From Asparagopsis taxiformis (lineage: Eukaryota; Rhodophyta; Florideophyceae; Bonnemaisoniales; Bonnemaisoniaceae): DNA of 64,000 nt. Shown piece by piece: positions 20,379 to 28,903 of this stretch (positions within the stretch are counted from its first letter, which is position 1; each line of letters begins with the position of its first letter). The position numbers and the translations under genes were made by a program. The notes beneath the pieces are model-generated. The model did no database searches. It was given only the letters and a program-made list of their open reading frames with translations, and was not told the DNA's origin. The DNA lies in assembly GCA_030407315.1 (NCBI GenBank), contig JALQPE010000069.1, forward strand, positions 124,001-188,000, given 5' to 3'.

Positions 20379-21524
20379 GTTGCCGTTGTGTGTTGCGCGT
20401 GTGTCAATGTCTCGCAAGCGCCTTTGTTTAGAGCATAAGAAGTGTTATGTGTGGCTGCTGATGGCGAGTGCAGCACACTTGAATCAATATGTCATGAGCG
20501 TGCAAGCTCATGTATTATTGGTCATGGGCTCTTGTCTTCCGTTTGTCATTGGTTCAAATTTAGATTTATCCCAAATTATGATAGGCCCCTTTTCCATCCC
20601 CAAAATTCTAACATTTTCAAATATTTCCCATCAGCTCAATTCAGGACAACCTGTCCCAAACTGAGCATCGTGCAGTTTTCGGCGGTACGTCAGCCCCGCG
20701 CAAGGGCTGACATAGCGGCCAATCAGATCCTATTCATCCCTGGAAACAGGCCGATAATTCTGCCAAGTGTCGCGGACGTGAGCAGTGACTGCTGGGCCAA
20801 TGCGCTACGGTTTCCTTAGATTATTCGTACTAAATTAATTTTAATACGCAGGAGCTTCACTATCATATATGACCTTTCAACTTTGTCCATCCATCGGCTG
20901 GCCTTGTCTATTTCGGGCACTCACACGGAGCACCGCTCCAGCGAGCACAAGGTGTCACACCTTATCAATCAGCGGAGGGTTGGATCATGGCATCGCCCGA
21001 TTGCATTGCCTGAAAAGCCCTGCAATATGCACCCCATCTCGCAGCATTTGAGCCAAGTCTTCTTTCTTCGGGTACATGTAAATCCCAACGAATGAATCCC
21101 CGCCCAACCGATTGATTGAAATGGAAGTGTAGAAAAAATGGAATTGGACTGTGTGCGTTGGAGAAAAAGCTTCAATGAAATCGCAGCCATCTCTGATATG
21201 ATCCATAGCACTTGGTCATATATCTTGTTTGTAACGTTCCGTCCGGCAATGCGCATTGCTGGCCGCGAGTTGCGGGAATCACACTCAAGACCCCTTTTCT
21301 GTACCTTTGACGACGCCAACATTCATCTTTACCAATACGATACCATCCTTGCTGCAACATCCCAGCAATGCATCTCGACACCACCTCATGCAGTGAGACG
21401 CGACGAGAAACCAATAAATATTGCGCTCTCATGCCCGTCAATTATTTCTTCGCAACAACCAAGCAGCCACGCATCCACCCTCCCGCCTCCTCCGTCATCT
21501 CAACTTTCTCGCACGTCCTTCAAC
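20379..21524. other. Intergenic region with CCAAT-like elements and a perfect hairpin
   Basis: About 1.1 kb upstream of NC2-beta (minus) and of the small membrane protein (plus). It contains GCCAATCAG near 20715 and an 8-bp perfect inverted repeat, GTCAGCCC/GGGCTGAC, at 20689-20711. Only one small ORF looks at all protein-like (20985-21206, minus). Confidence 0.45.
20985..21206 (-). CDS. Possible small ORF, 73 residues, unknown
   Basis: Starts with a true ATG and has balanced composition (SINRLGGDSFVGIYMYPKKE). It contains no recognised domain. It could be a remnant, an exon of an unrecognised gene, or chance. Reported only because the composition is more protein-like than that of neighbouring frames. 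Confidence 0.2.
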   Translation of the reverse strand: MDHIRDGCDFIEAFSPTHTVQFHFFYTSISINRLGGDSFVGIYMYPKKEDLAQMLRDGVHIAGLFRQCNRAMP

Positions 21525-21830
21525 ATGGCCCGATTCCACCCCATCCTGATCTTGCTTCTCGCCCTAGCGTTGTGCACCGCACGCACAAGTGCCGCCCCTC
21601 GTCCCGTCGCCGCCCCTCCCGTGCGCTTCGAACAAGCCGCCTTTCGCGCCGAGAGTGACGGCCTTGGCGTGGTCCGAAATACCTTCGATAACACCGTGGA
21701 GGAAATTTCCGATACTACCGGTCTTTCTACCGGCGCTATTATCGGAATTGCAGTAGCTGCCGCCGTTGTGTTCATTCTCTTCTTGTTGTTCTGTTGTTGC
21801 TGTTGCGGCTGCGGCATTTGCTGCCTCTAG
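21525..21830 (+). CDS. Small type I membrane protein with poly-Cys cytosolic tail
   Basis: 101 residues. The ATG at 21525 begins a clear signal peptide (MARFHPILILLLALALCTARTSA), with likely cleavage before AAPRPVAAPP. A short lumenal or extracellular part of about 50 residues contains DNTVEEISDTTGLS. One transmembrane helix follows (GAIIGIAVAAAVVFILFLLF), and the protein ends in a Cys/Gly string (CCCCCGCGICCL). An upstream in-frame ATG at 21138 exists but would bury the signal peptide, so I reject it. Clustered cysteines next to a membrane helix are typical palmitoylation sites or metal/redox patches. The family is unknown. The domain layout recalls short CYSTM-type membrane proteins, but the orientation differs and I would not assign it. 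Confidence 0.7.
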   Translation: MARFHPILILLLALALCTARTSAAPRPVAAPPVRFEQAAFRAESDGLGVVRNTFDNTVEEISDTTGLSTGAIIGIAVAAAVVFILFLLFCCCCCGCGICCL

Positions 21831-22120
21831 TTTTGCCTTCCGATTCATGCGTCATCGTCATGTGTATAGTTTATCTGCGTTTCGGAGATGATGACTTTGT
21901 CTACCTACTACCAGTTTCGTGTTCTAGTTTGTAAAGCGCAACTGTTAAGAGTAATGTTTTGTGTGTCATCTGTTGTGCTATCTACTGTAATGGGGAAACG
22001 CTTGCGTCCGAGTCACGTTTACTGCTGCTTGTCCCAACCCGTGTTCATTGCTTGATGCGTCGTCGCTCAACATTTGGCAGCTTTGTTCCTTATATACAAC
22101 CGTGTCGCAAACTCAACAAA

Positions 22121-22921
22121 CTAGGCCTTCTTTTTGGAAAATAAGGTGGGATAGTGCGTCCTTCGAATAGCGCGTGCCCAAGCTATAAGATCTGGAAACT
22201 CTTCCTCGAGCTGCTCGTCGACGTACAAATAGGCGTACCTGCCATGTCTTTGCGGATCAAAAAACATACTTTCGGTGACGACAACATCGGCGTACGTCAA
22301 TCTATTACTGCAAATGTACCTCAAATGATCGCCCGAATATTGCGCCAATCTGGATCGCAGCGCGACGAGCCCGTCCCTCGCCGCGTTCCTCGACGCGCTA
22401 GCAGACTCCTTGCTGTACTTTCTCGCAAACAGGAACAGCGCGACGCGAATAAACGCGCGCGTAAAGAACCAATTTCTGAGCACGCGCGGCGCAAACAGCG
22501 CCGCGGCGGCGTCAAGGTCGTGCTGAAGCAGCGAAATCAGACGCGCACGCATGTAGTCTCTGAGCGCGTTGGCGTGCTGGTTAAACTCGGTGATGACGGA
22601 CAAATTGTCGGCGGGAAATAACGACGGTCGGGACGGTTCGCGCACACTGTCGATGTACTTGCAGATTTCAAACGAGTCGCACAGAAACGTGCCCGGATTG
22701 GCGTGCGTTTGCAGGATGGGACAGGTGATTTTGCCGGCGCGAAAGCCGAGTCGCAGTCGCATCGGCAGCGCAGATAGCAGCGGAATATACGTCATTTGGT
22801 GCGCACTGCGCGCACTCAGATTGAGTACTATCGTCACGCATGCCGAGTATGGCGAGCGACGCATGGTCCATAGCGTGCCGATGGGCGCCGAGTCTACCGG
22901 CGCGGCGGGTGGCGCTACCAT
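22121..22921 (-). CDS. Glutathione S-transferase-like protein
   Basis: 266 residues from the first ATG of the frame (22921). Residues about 14-100 read as a thioredoxin-fold GST N-domain: MRRSPYSACVTIVLNLSA, where the S-P-Y-S position corresponds to the glutathione-activating site, then KITCPILQT (cis-Pro loop) and the DSFEICKYID motif that binds the gamma-glutamyl group. Helical C-domain features follow (FPDLIAWARAIRRTHYPTLF). The protein ends in KKKA. Class cannot be assigned. A role in conjugation or peroxide reduction is likely, but structural GST-like roles also exist. A longer upstream open frame lacks an ATG. Confidence 0.65.
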   Translation of the reverse strand: MVAPPAAPVDSAPIGTLWTMRRSPYSACVTIVLNLSARSAHQMTYIPLLSALPMRLRLGFRAGKITCPILQTHANPGTFLCDSFEICKYIDSVREPSRPSLFPADNLSVITEFNQHANALRDYMRARLISLLQHDLDAAAALFAPRVLRNWFFTRAFIRVALFLFARKYSKESASASRNAARDGLVALRSRLAQYSGDHLRYICSNRLTYADVVVTESMFFDPQRHGRYAYLYVDEQLEEEFPDLIAWARAIRRTHYPTLFSKKKA

Positions 22922-23354
22922 TTTCGTCGCAGGGCGGCTAATGCGGATGACGCAAGATGCACTGGCCAGGTGCGAGTTGATGCGTTGTGCTGGCGCGCGG
23001 CATAGTGACTGTTTTCTGTTGCGAGAGATGCATGCGGATTGGGTGCGAAATCTGGCATCTGTCTTGGTGACGCTTGTTGAGCGTGTATGATGATTTTTGT
23101 GGAATTGCAGCAAAACTCTGCATGCGCCAATCACATCATCGTTTCGCTAACTGACGTATGGTAAACGTGAATTCAAGGAAATGACGCTATACCTCATCCC
23201 AATTATATAATTGATACGCCGCATTTCCAATTAATCCTTAAAACAAAATTAGTTCGCCACGTAGATGGAAAACTTACAGCAATATAGCACACGAATAATT
23301 TGCTCCCAGTCCTGATCTCTGCATCGAGATAGTCCCGAGTCATCCGCATTCCCA
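22922..23354. other. Divergent promoter region (GST-like / lipase)
   Basis: 433 bp between divergent starts, AT-rich around 23155-23260. No gene seen. Confidence 0.4.
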
Positions 23355-25073
23355 ATGACCACACCGTCTACTAGCGCATCAAGTACAGCTCCCATCAACT
23401 TTGTTTCGTCCCCGTCGCAATCGGCACAGCCAATTCCTTCAACGCCACTCGTCGACGAATCTCCCGACCTAGAAGCGCAACTGCTTCCAACGCAACCAGA
23501 ACCGGAGCCAGATCGTCGCCAGCAACCACCATGGCTGGCAATCCTCGTATTACCTGGTCGTCTGGCGGTGGGAACAATCACATTCTTTATGGGTGCCGGT
23601 CTCACCCGCCGCCCCGGTCTACCCCGTGAAATCTCACTCCTTAGCGGCTGTGCCTCAGTTGCAATTGGTCAACTACTCGTATCTGCTGCTGTCCGACATG
23701 CACGTCGCAGATCAGCAGAGGAGAACGAACGCGCCGCACGCGCCAGAGAGGAGCGAATGGCCTGGTTTGATGCCATACAGGCTGTCGGGAAGATTGTGGA
23801 GAATTTTTCTCATGGTCTCAAAAAGCCGTATGCAATGAAGTTTATGTTTCTTGATACTTCACTTGTGCGTCTTTTGCATGAGTCCGTCTCCAGAGAGAAC
23901 TTGATGCATGCGAGGATTCGACCGCGTAGTCCGACTGATGTGCTGCTCAATGGCAGATATTACTGTGACTATGCTATGGCGACGTATGGTTTCTTGCTGC
24001 TGAAGATGATGGGCATCATGGATCCGCAGTACAATGTTATGGCGTCCGGATCACGCGGCGTGGATATCGCAACGTACATGCTCAGATTAAACCCAGAGCA
24101 GATGCTGGTCTCCATGTTGGACGGTGAAGGGATCAATGTCCCGCGCCATTTCGTCGCGCTTGATGAACATAAAAAGACAATTGTGGTTGCGATACGTGGT
24201 ACCAATTCAATTAGTGATGTCATTACCGATCTCATTTGTGCTAATGAGCCGTTTGCTGGCGGGTACGCGCATTGTGGCATGAAGCAAGCCGCCGAATCTT
24301 TGTACACTTCTATTCTACCAGCCCTGCGAGCTGCTCTGGCCAAATATCCGTCATACACAATTGTAGTCACGGGGCACAGTCTTGGGGGCGGTGTGGCAAT
24401 CCTGCTGACAAAAGTCTTGTTGATGAACGGCTTTGAAGATGTCAAATGCTATGCCATTGCGCCATGTCCAGTATTTGGCCCGCTTCACTCTGTGGACAGA
24501 GATTGGAGTGATGCATTGGAATGCTTTGTGCACGCAGATGATCTCGTGCCAAGATTGTGCCTTGCGTCGGCGAAGAAACTAGCGATGGAAATAGAACAAA
24601 TAGATTCTCTGCCTCTTTCCGTGACAGAGCGTCGAGAAATTTTGAACAAGAAGAGATCGGAACAGCTTGTGGAAATTATCAGAAGAGATAGACGAGTGTT
24701 TTCAAACCTGGAGGGTAACCAGGTAGAGCAGCTGTACATTCCAGTACATCATGGTGTACATTGGTTGCTGCCAGAGGAAGGTGGCACGGATGGCGCATTA
24801 GCGGCAAATAGCAGTAGCATGCAGAGAGCGAATGATGAAGAGTTTGAGAGTCTACCGCCAGCGTATGTACCAAAGGTGCCTTACTCTTGCAATGTTGTTC
24901 GCACCAGGCTGTATGAGCGCCTCATGGTAACAAAAGGCTGTGTGAATTCGCATTTTCCGAGCAGCTATACAACTGCGTTTGCTTCTTTGGACATTCCTCC
25001 ACCACCTCGCCAATTTCCTCGTGAGGTGCCCAACGACTATGGAAGGCCGTGGTACGCGAATGAATTGGGATAA
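23355..25073 (+). CDS. Class 3 lipase (diacylglycerol lipase-like)
   Basis: 572 residues, ATG at 23355. Residues 1-75 are polar. Hydrophobic stretches near residues 58-80 and 93-115 (LAILVLPGRLAVGTITFFMG and following) may anchor the protein. The alpha/beta-hydrolase core shows KTIVVAIRGTNSISDVITDL (oxyanion-hole region), GYAHCGMKQAAESLY, then the nucleophile elbow VVTGHSLGGGVAILLTK near residue 340. A catalytic Asp candidate lies in FVHADDLVPRL and a His candidate in VHHGVHWLLP. This is the layout of eukaryotic DAGL-type lipase_3 enzymes, which release fatty acids from diacylglycerol or monogalactolipids. The product and membrane are unknown. Confidence 0.87.
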   Translation: MTTPSTSASSTAPINFVSSPSQSAQPIPSTPLVDESPDLEAQLLPTQPEPEPDRRQQPPWLAILVLPGRLAVGTITFFMGAGLTRRPGLPREISLLSGCASVAIGQLLVSAAVRHARRRSAEENERAARAREERMAWFDAIQAVGKIVENFSHGLKKPYAMKFMFLDTSLVRLLHESVSRENLMHARIRPRSPTDVLLNGRYYCDYAMATYGFLLLKMMGIMDPQYNVMASGSRGVDIATYMLRLNPEQMLVSMLDGEGINVPRHFVALDEHKKTIVVAIRGTNSISDVITDLICANEPFAGGYAHCGMKQAAESLYTSILPALRAALAKYPSYTIVVTGHSLGGGVAILLTKVLLMNGFEDVKCYAIAPCPVFGPLHSVDRDWSDALECFVHADDLVPRLCLASAKKLAMEIEQIDSLPLSVTERREILNKKRSEQLVEIIRRDRRVFSNLEGNQVEQLYIPVHHGVHWLLPEEGGTDGALAANSSSMQRANDEEFESLPPAYVPKVPYSCNVVRTRLYERLMVTKGCVNSHFPSSYTTAFASLDIPPPPRQFPREVPNDYGRPWYANELG

Positions 25074-25316
25074 TACAGTGAATGTAGTGGTCGACCATTT
25101 GTCTAATGAGACATGTGCTTATTTCCAATTCGTATACAAAAGTTTCTGGTCCTGTTCGTCTCCATGTGTAATGCTATGTTTTCACATAAATGTTTACAAC
25201 GTTTGTACACACTGAACGTGGAAGATATTTCGGTGAGCGTATTGAACAAGCTACAGATACTTACTCTGTTCGGACGTCATGTGCAGGTTGTACAGTTTAA
25301 AGCAGGTACACAAGCA

Positions 25317-26552
25317 CTATCCAACATGGAAACATAGGATACCATCGTCGACTATCTCTGAAGGCTTTTCATTATCTTCGTCCATTTTCAAGTTCCTTCG
25401 CTTTTCTTCAATACTCAGCGTACGTCTAAGCATAAACATTGGATCTTGATCTGATCGGCCCCAGGGTGCCTTACGGAAGAAGCCAGTGACATAGTTGACA
25501 TCGTCTTCACTACCCAAGAACACGGGAACTCTGGTATGGATAGATTCCGGTACAATGTCCACAATGTTCTCTGTACCGGTAGACGCTTGGCCATGCGCCT
25601 GGGTAACCAGGAACGCCATGGGGCCAGCCTCATACAACAACTTGAGCCTTCCGTTGGGGTATCCACGCTGGTGCTTGGGGTACATAAAGATTCCTCCATA
25701 CAAGAACGTGCGATGGATATCTGCAACCATGGAGCCAATGTACCTACAGGAGCGTGCACGATCATCGAGCGAACGTTCTGCTTTGAGCGCCTTGAGCATG
25801 TTTTGCGTATCCTGGTCATATTCAGCGGTATATCCCTCATTGATAGAGTAGATGTGACCAGAATAGGGAATTGTAACATTTGCTTTCGTGAGGATAAATT
25901 CATTCAACGACGGGTCAAGGGTGAATTGCTGCACGCCACGTCCCGCGGAAAACATCATAACAGTACAGCTTCCATAGAGGGCGTAACCGGCCGCAACGAG
26001 GTTTCTTGCAGGCTGCATGACGTCAGAAAGGCCGGGGCTTGAGCCGGATAGCTGGCGGAAAACACCGAAGATGGCACCCATGTTCTGCGCGGGCGGGTCA
26101 GAGAGACCGGTCAACGGGTCGAACACGACGGCGTATTTGCCCTGCATTTCGCTCTGCACAATGACAGGATCCGGAAGCTCTTCGGAGACGAGCACGCAAC
26201 TGCGCTGGGAGTAGAGCAGGGCATTGATCCAGATCTGATTGGCCTTCTGATTGAGGGTGTCGCAGAGGCGTCGGGAATGGTCGGGGGAGGAAGCAGGCTC
26301 GGCTGGATTGTCAGCGGTGGGGATTCCTGCGGATCGGATGAGGGCGCCGACGGATTTGACGGCGAGCTTTATGGATTGCAGCAGGGTGATGAGGTCGTAG
26401 ACTCCATCTTTCGGAGATGTGGGCGAGACAGTGGCGGGGGCGGAATGACGGACAGAGCCTTCTAGTTCGTTTATGCGATCACGAGCTACAGAAAGGAGGT
26501 ATTGTGTTAGAGTTGTGCCCTCGTGGGCGGCCGAGTCTGAAGATTGCGGCAT
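25317..26552 (-). CDS. Fructose-1,6-bisphosphatase-like protein with degenerate metal-binding site
   Basis: 411 residues, ATG at 26552. The whole FBPase fold is recognisable: VSEEL (123-127), YAVVFDPL (140-147), GYALYGSCTVMMFS (189-202), GHIYSINEGY (232-241), RYIGSMVADIHRT (270-282), YGGIFMYP (285-292) and GRLKLLYEAGPMA (301-313). Most metal ligands are changed. The invariant DPLDGSSN reads DPLTGLSD (145-152). The usual KLDVLSND-type segment reads QKANQIWIN (102-110), removing its acidic residues. Two Glu of SEE and the Glu of LYE remain. Substrate-binding Tyr and Arg positions are largely kept, although the Lys before LYE is Arg. No plastid transit peptide is evident. It probably cannot catalyse normally and may be a regulatory or ligand-binding paralogue. 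Confidence 0.88.
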   Translation of the reverse strand: MPQSSDSAAHEGTTLTQYLLSVARDRINELEGSVRHSAPATVSPTSPKDGVYDLITLLQSIKLAVKSVGALIRSAGIPTADNPAEPASSPDHSRRLCDTLNQKANQIWINALLYSQRSCVLVSEELPDPVIVQSEMQGKYAVVFDPLTGLSDPPAQNMGAIFGVFRQLSGSSPGLSDVMQPARNLVAAGYALYGSCTVMMFSAGRGVQQFTLDPSLNEFILTKANVTIPYSGHIYSINEGYTAEYDQDTQNMLKALKAERSLDDRARSCRYIGSMVADIHRTFLYGGIFMYPKHQRGYPNGRLKLLYEAGPMAFLVTQAHGQASTGTENIVDIVPESIHTRVPVFLGSEDDVNYVTGFFRKAPWGRSDQDPMFMLRRTLSIEEKRRNLKMDEDNEKPSEIVDDGILCFHVG

Positions 26553-26794
26553 TTCGGAAGTGGCAGAGAGATGGTGTGCCGTTGAACAAGTTTGTAGAGT
26601 GGTTATGAAGATGCGAGATTAGGATTGATGGATGGAAACGTGTAGAATGTCCAGCCAACTGGACCACCATTGGATTGCGTTGCGCAGTGGAATGCTGGGC
26701 CGTGCGTGGAGCCTCGATCAGTACCGTTTGATGAGATATCATCTCCTGTACAAATTTTCCAATTACAGTACACAACTCGGGTTACCGACTAGGG

Positions 26795-28591
26795 CTACCG
26801 AACTCGTTCCGCTCCCACCCGCAAGTTGTTCTTATTACTACCACCCTTGCTACTTCTCGCTTCCGATCCAAACCATCCGCTACTTAAATATGCTGCCCAC
26901 CCGCCGACATCCATACCTGCGTCCTTTTCATCGCATTTCCCACCGCCTCCTTGTTCCTTTCCCACCCCCTTCCCGTATGCTGCCGCAGCTTGAGCCACAA
27001 GTTCCTCAACAACCCCTTCCACACAACTCTCAAGCGATGGCATACTACACCGGCTCTTACTGAGAATATGCTCATCAATGATACGTCCATCAAGTTCCTT
27101 CAAAACCTCATTCATCTCGTCTTCATCCCTCATTGCGCGACTCGTCTTAATCATACAGCTCACCATCATCAGCATGAGATCACGATTTCCCCAGTACTCA
27201 GTGTGTGCACGTAACGCACTCCAAGCAGTGGATACTTCCTCCATGGTTGATGACACCTGCAATGCAAAATCCATTCGCCAATCATTCCCTCGACGTACAA
27301 CATCTCTCTGCTGTTCAGTACTCAAATACGTCAAACCTTCATCCGTCTCATCCTTCGTCTCAGCGCCCTCCTCCTGCCGCTGTCCGGACCACAACGTCCC
27401 AAGCCATTGCGTACTGCTCTCTCGCAGACCCATGTTCGACCAACACGGCACGGTAACTGGCTGAACGCGCGCATATCCAATATCCGAGTGCGGCTCCAAT
27501 CGCGTCGCAATCGGGTCGTGAAATTTAAATATGTTGTACACGCGGAACGGCAAGCCCTTCATATCCGCCCCAAGTCCGAGTGTCGGATCCAATCCAAGGA
27601 ATGTTCCCAGTGGGTTTCCAACGCAGAACAAATTGTCCGCATCAAATGACAGCCGCATCCCCTCTGCTTGCAACAATACCTGGTCGTCATGCACCTTACG
27701 ACACATCAAATCGTACACAAGCGCCGCGCCCAGTGAATGACCCATGACGGAAATGCCGCCGTCAAAGTCGGGACGCCGTGCGCGGAAAGAGGCTATTTGT
27801 TCGTTCAGTCGGCGCGCCACCTCGCGCATGATGTGCAATCGATATCGTTCATGTGTGTAGTAGACATAGTCTACAATTCTGTGCACCATAAACTCGCGCA
27901 ACGGGTTGCCCTCACTCCCAGCCGGCGCAATGGGCACCACTGAACGCAGCTTTCTATGCACGTCCAGGGCTGTGAGCGCGTCACGCCAATGGATGACGAG
28001 CAGTTCAACGCGAAAATCGACGTCTGGAAATACGCGCGCCATGATATCCGCATAGCTCTCCTGAAGCAGCTTTGTGTTGTTGGCAAGTATGTCCGATGTG
28101 ACGCCTATGCCGTGAACAACGCAGAGCACATGGTCGACTTTGAGATGGGATTGTACCACAGTTTCAGCCGCTTCAGCAGAGGATACTGCGCGGTCAATGG
28201 GCTGTGCAGGTGGGATCTTATTTCTGGCGGTGCTTAGCTGTTGAATCCACCAGTGCATTTCGGCGTCTGATTGTGCGCGAAGTACGTGAAGTCTAGAGGC
28301 TGCGTCTGTTATTTCAAACTCGCGGCGGCGTTTAATGGTGTTCACGATGGATAATTTGTGCCGAAAGAGCGAAATTGTACCAACAAGAAGGCCACGTCTT
28401 GCGGATTGTGCGGTTTCGAAATAGAGAAGTTGAGATCCATTGAGTGAGAACCAGTATTTGTACCAGCCAGAAATGTTTGAACGTTTGCAGAGAATGCCAG
28501 CGGCGTCGGGACGTGTTAGAGATAGAAGGGCATTGTCACGAAGAAGACATCTGTCTACATCAAGCAGTGGTGGATGCTCATGATGCTTCAT
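26795..28591 (-). CDS. PH-DDHD phospholipase (PA-PLA1-like), copy A
   Basis: 598 residues. Residues about 30-125 form a pleckstrin-homology domain (AGILCKRSNISGWYKYWFSL ... MHWWIQQLS with the conserved Trp). Next comes a lipase core: HVLCVVHGIGV (154-164), PVDFRVE-like strand, IHWRDAL, and the nucleophile elbow VMGHSLGAALVYDL with Ser in G-H-S-L-G (284-288). The C-terminal DDHD-type part reads RVYNIFKFHDPIATRLEP, RMDFALQVSSTMEEV, then LRAHTEYWGNRDLMLMMV. DDHD phospholipases A1 hydrolyse phosphatidic acid and related lipids on ER/Golgi membranes. A PH domain at the front would add phosphoinositide targeting. The C-terminus is low-complexity. It is a tandem paralogue of the next gene on the same strand. 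Confidence 0.85.
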   Translation of the reverse strand: MKHHEHPPLLDVDRCLLRDNALLSLTRPDAAGILCKRSNISGWYKYWFSLNGSQLLYFETAQSARRGLLVGTISLFRHKLSIVNTIKRRREFEITDAASRLHVLRAQSDAEMHWWIQQLSTARNKIPPAQPIDRAVSSAEAAETVVQSHLKVDHVLCVVHGIGVTSDILANNTKLLQESYADIMARVFPDVDFRVELLVIHWRDALTALDVHRKLRSVVPIAPAGSEGNPLREFMVHRIVDYVYYTHERYRLHIMREVARRLNEQIASFRARRPDFDGGISVMGHSLGAALVYDLMCRKVHDDQVLLQAEGMRLSFDADNLFCVGNPLGTFLGLDPTLGLGADMKGLPFRVYNIFKFHDPIATRLEPHSDIGYARVQPVTVPCWSNMGLRESSTQWLGTLWSGQRQEEGAETKDETDEGLTYLSTEQQRDVVRRGNDWRMDFALQVSSTMEEVSTAWSALRAHTEYWGNRDLMLMMVSCMIKTSRAMRDEDEMNEVLKELDGRIIDEHILSKSRCSMPSLESCVEGVVEELVAQAAAAYGKGVGKEQGGGGKCDEKDAGMDVGGWAAYLSSGWFGSEARSSKGGSNKNNLRVGAERVR

Positions 28592-28903
28592 GGAGTTAGA
28601 TGGTGAAGCAAAGTGGGACGGAGAAGTGGGGCTGGAATGTTGGAGTTGGTAAATTATAACAAGTTAGAAGTGAGTTGGATGTGTTGTGCTGAGTGTTGAT
28701 GATTTCCTGGCAGGTGAAGATATATTTAAGTGTGCATTGTTTTTGATTGAAGTAATGACGAATACTCTCAAATTGAAGCTGTCCACAGCTGTAAGTTGAT
28801 CGCTGTGTCCCTGGAAACTTTGCCGCTCAGTCGCCATCATGTTCTCGCTATGTCTGTTGCTTCAACTTTGCTCTCGACGTCTCGTAATATGTACATTTAC
28901 CAA
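28592..28903. other. Gap between the two PH-DDHD paralogues
   Basis: 312 bp containing the promoter of copy A (minus strand). TTAAATATATC at about 28719-28729 is a TATA candidate. No gene. Confidence 0.35.
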
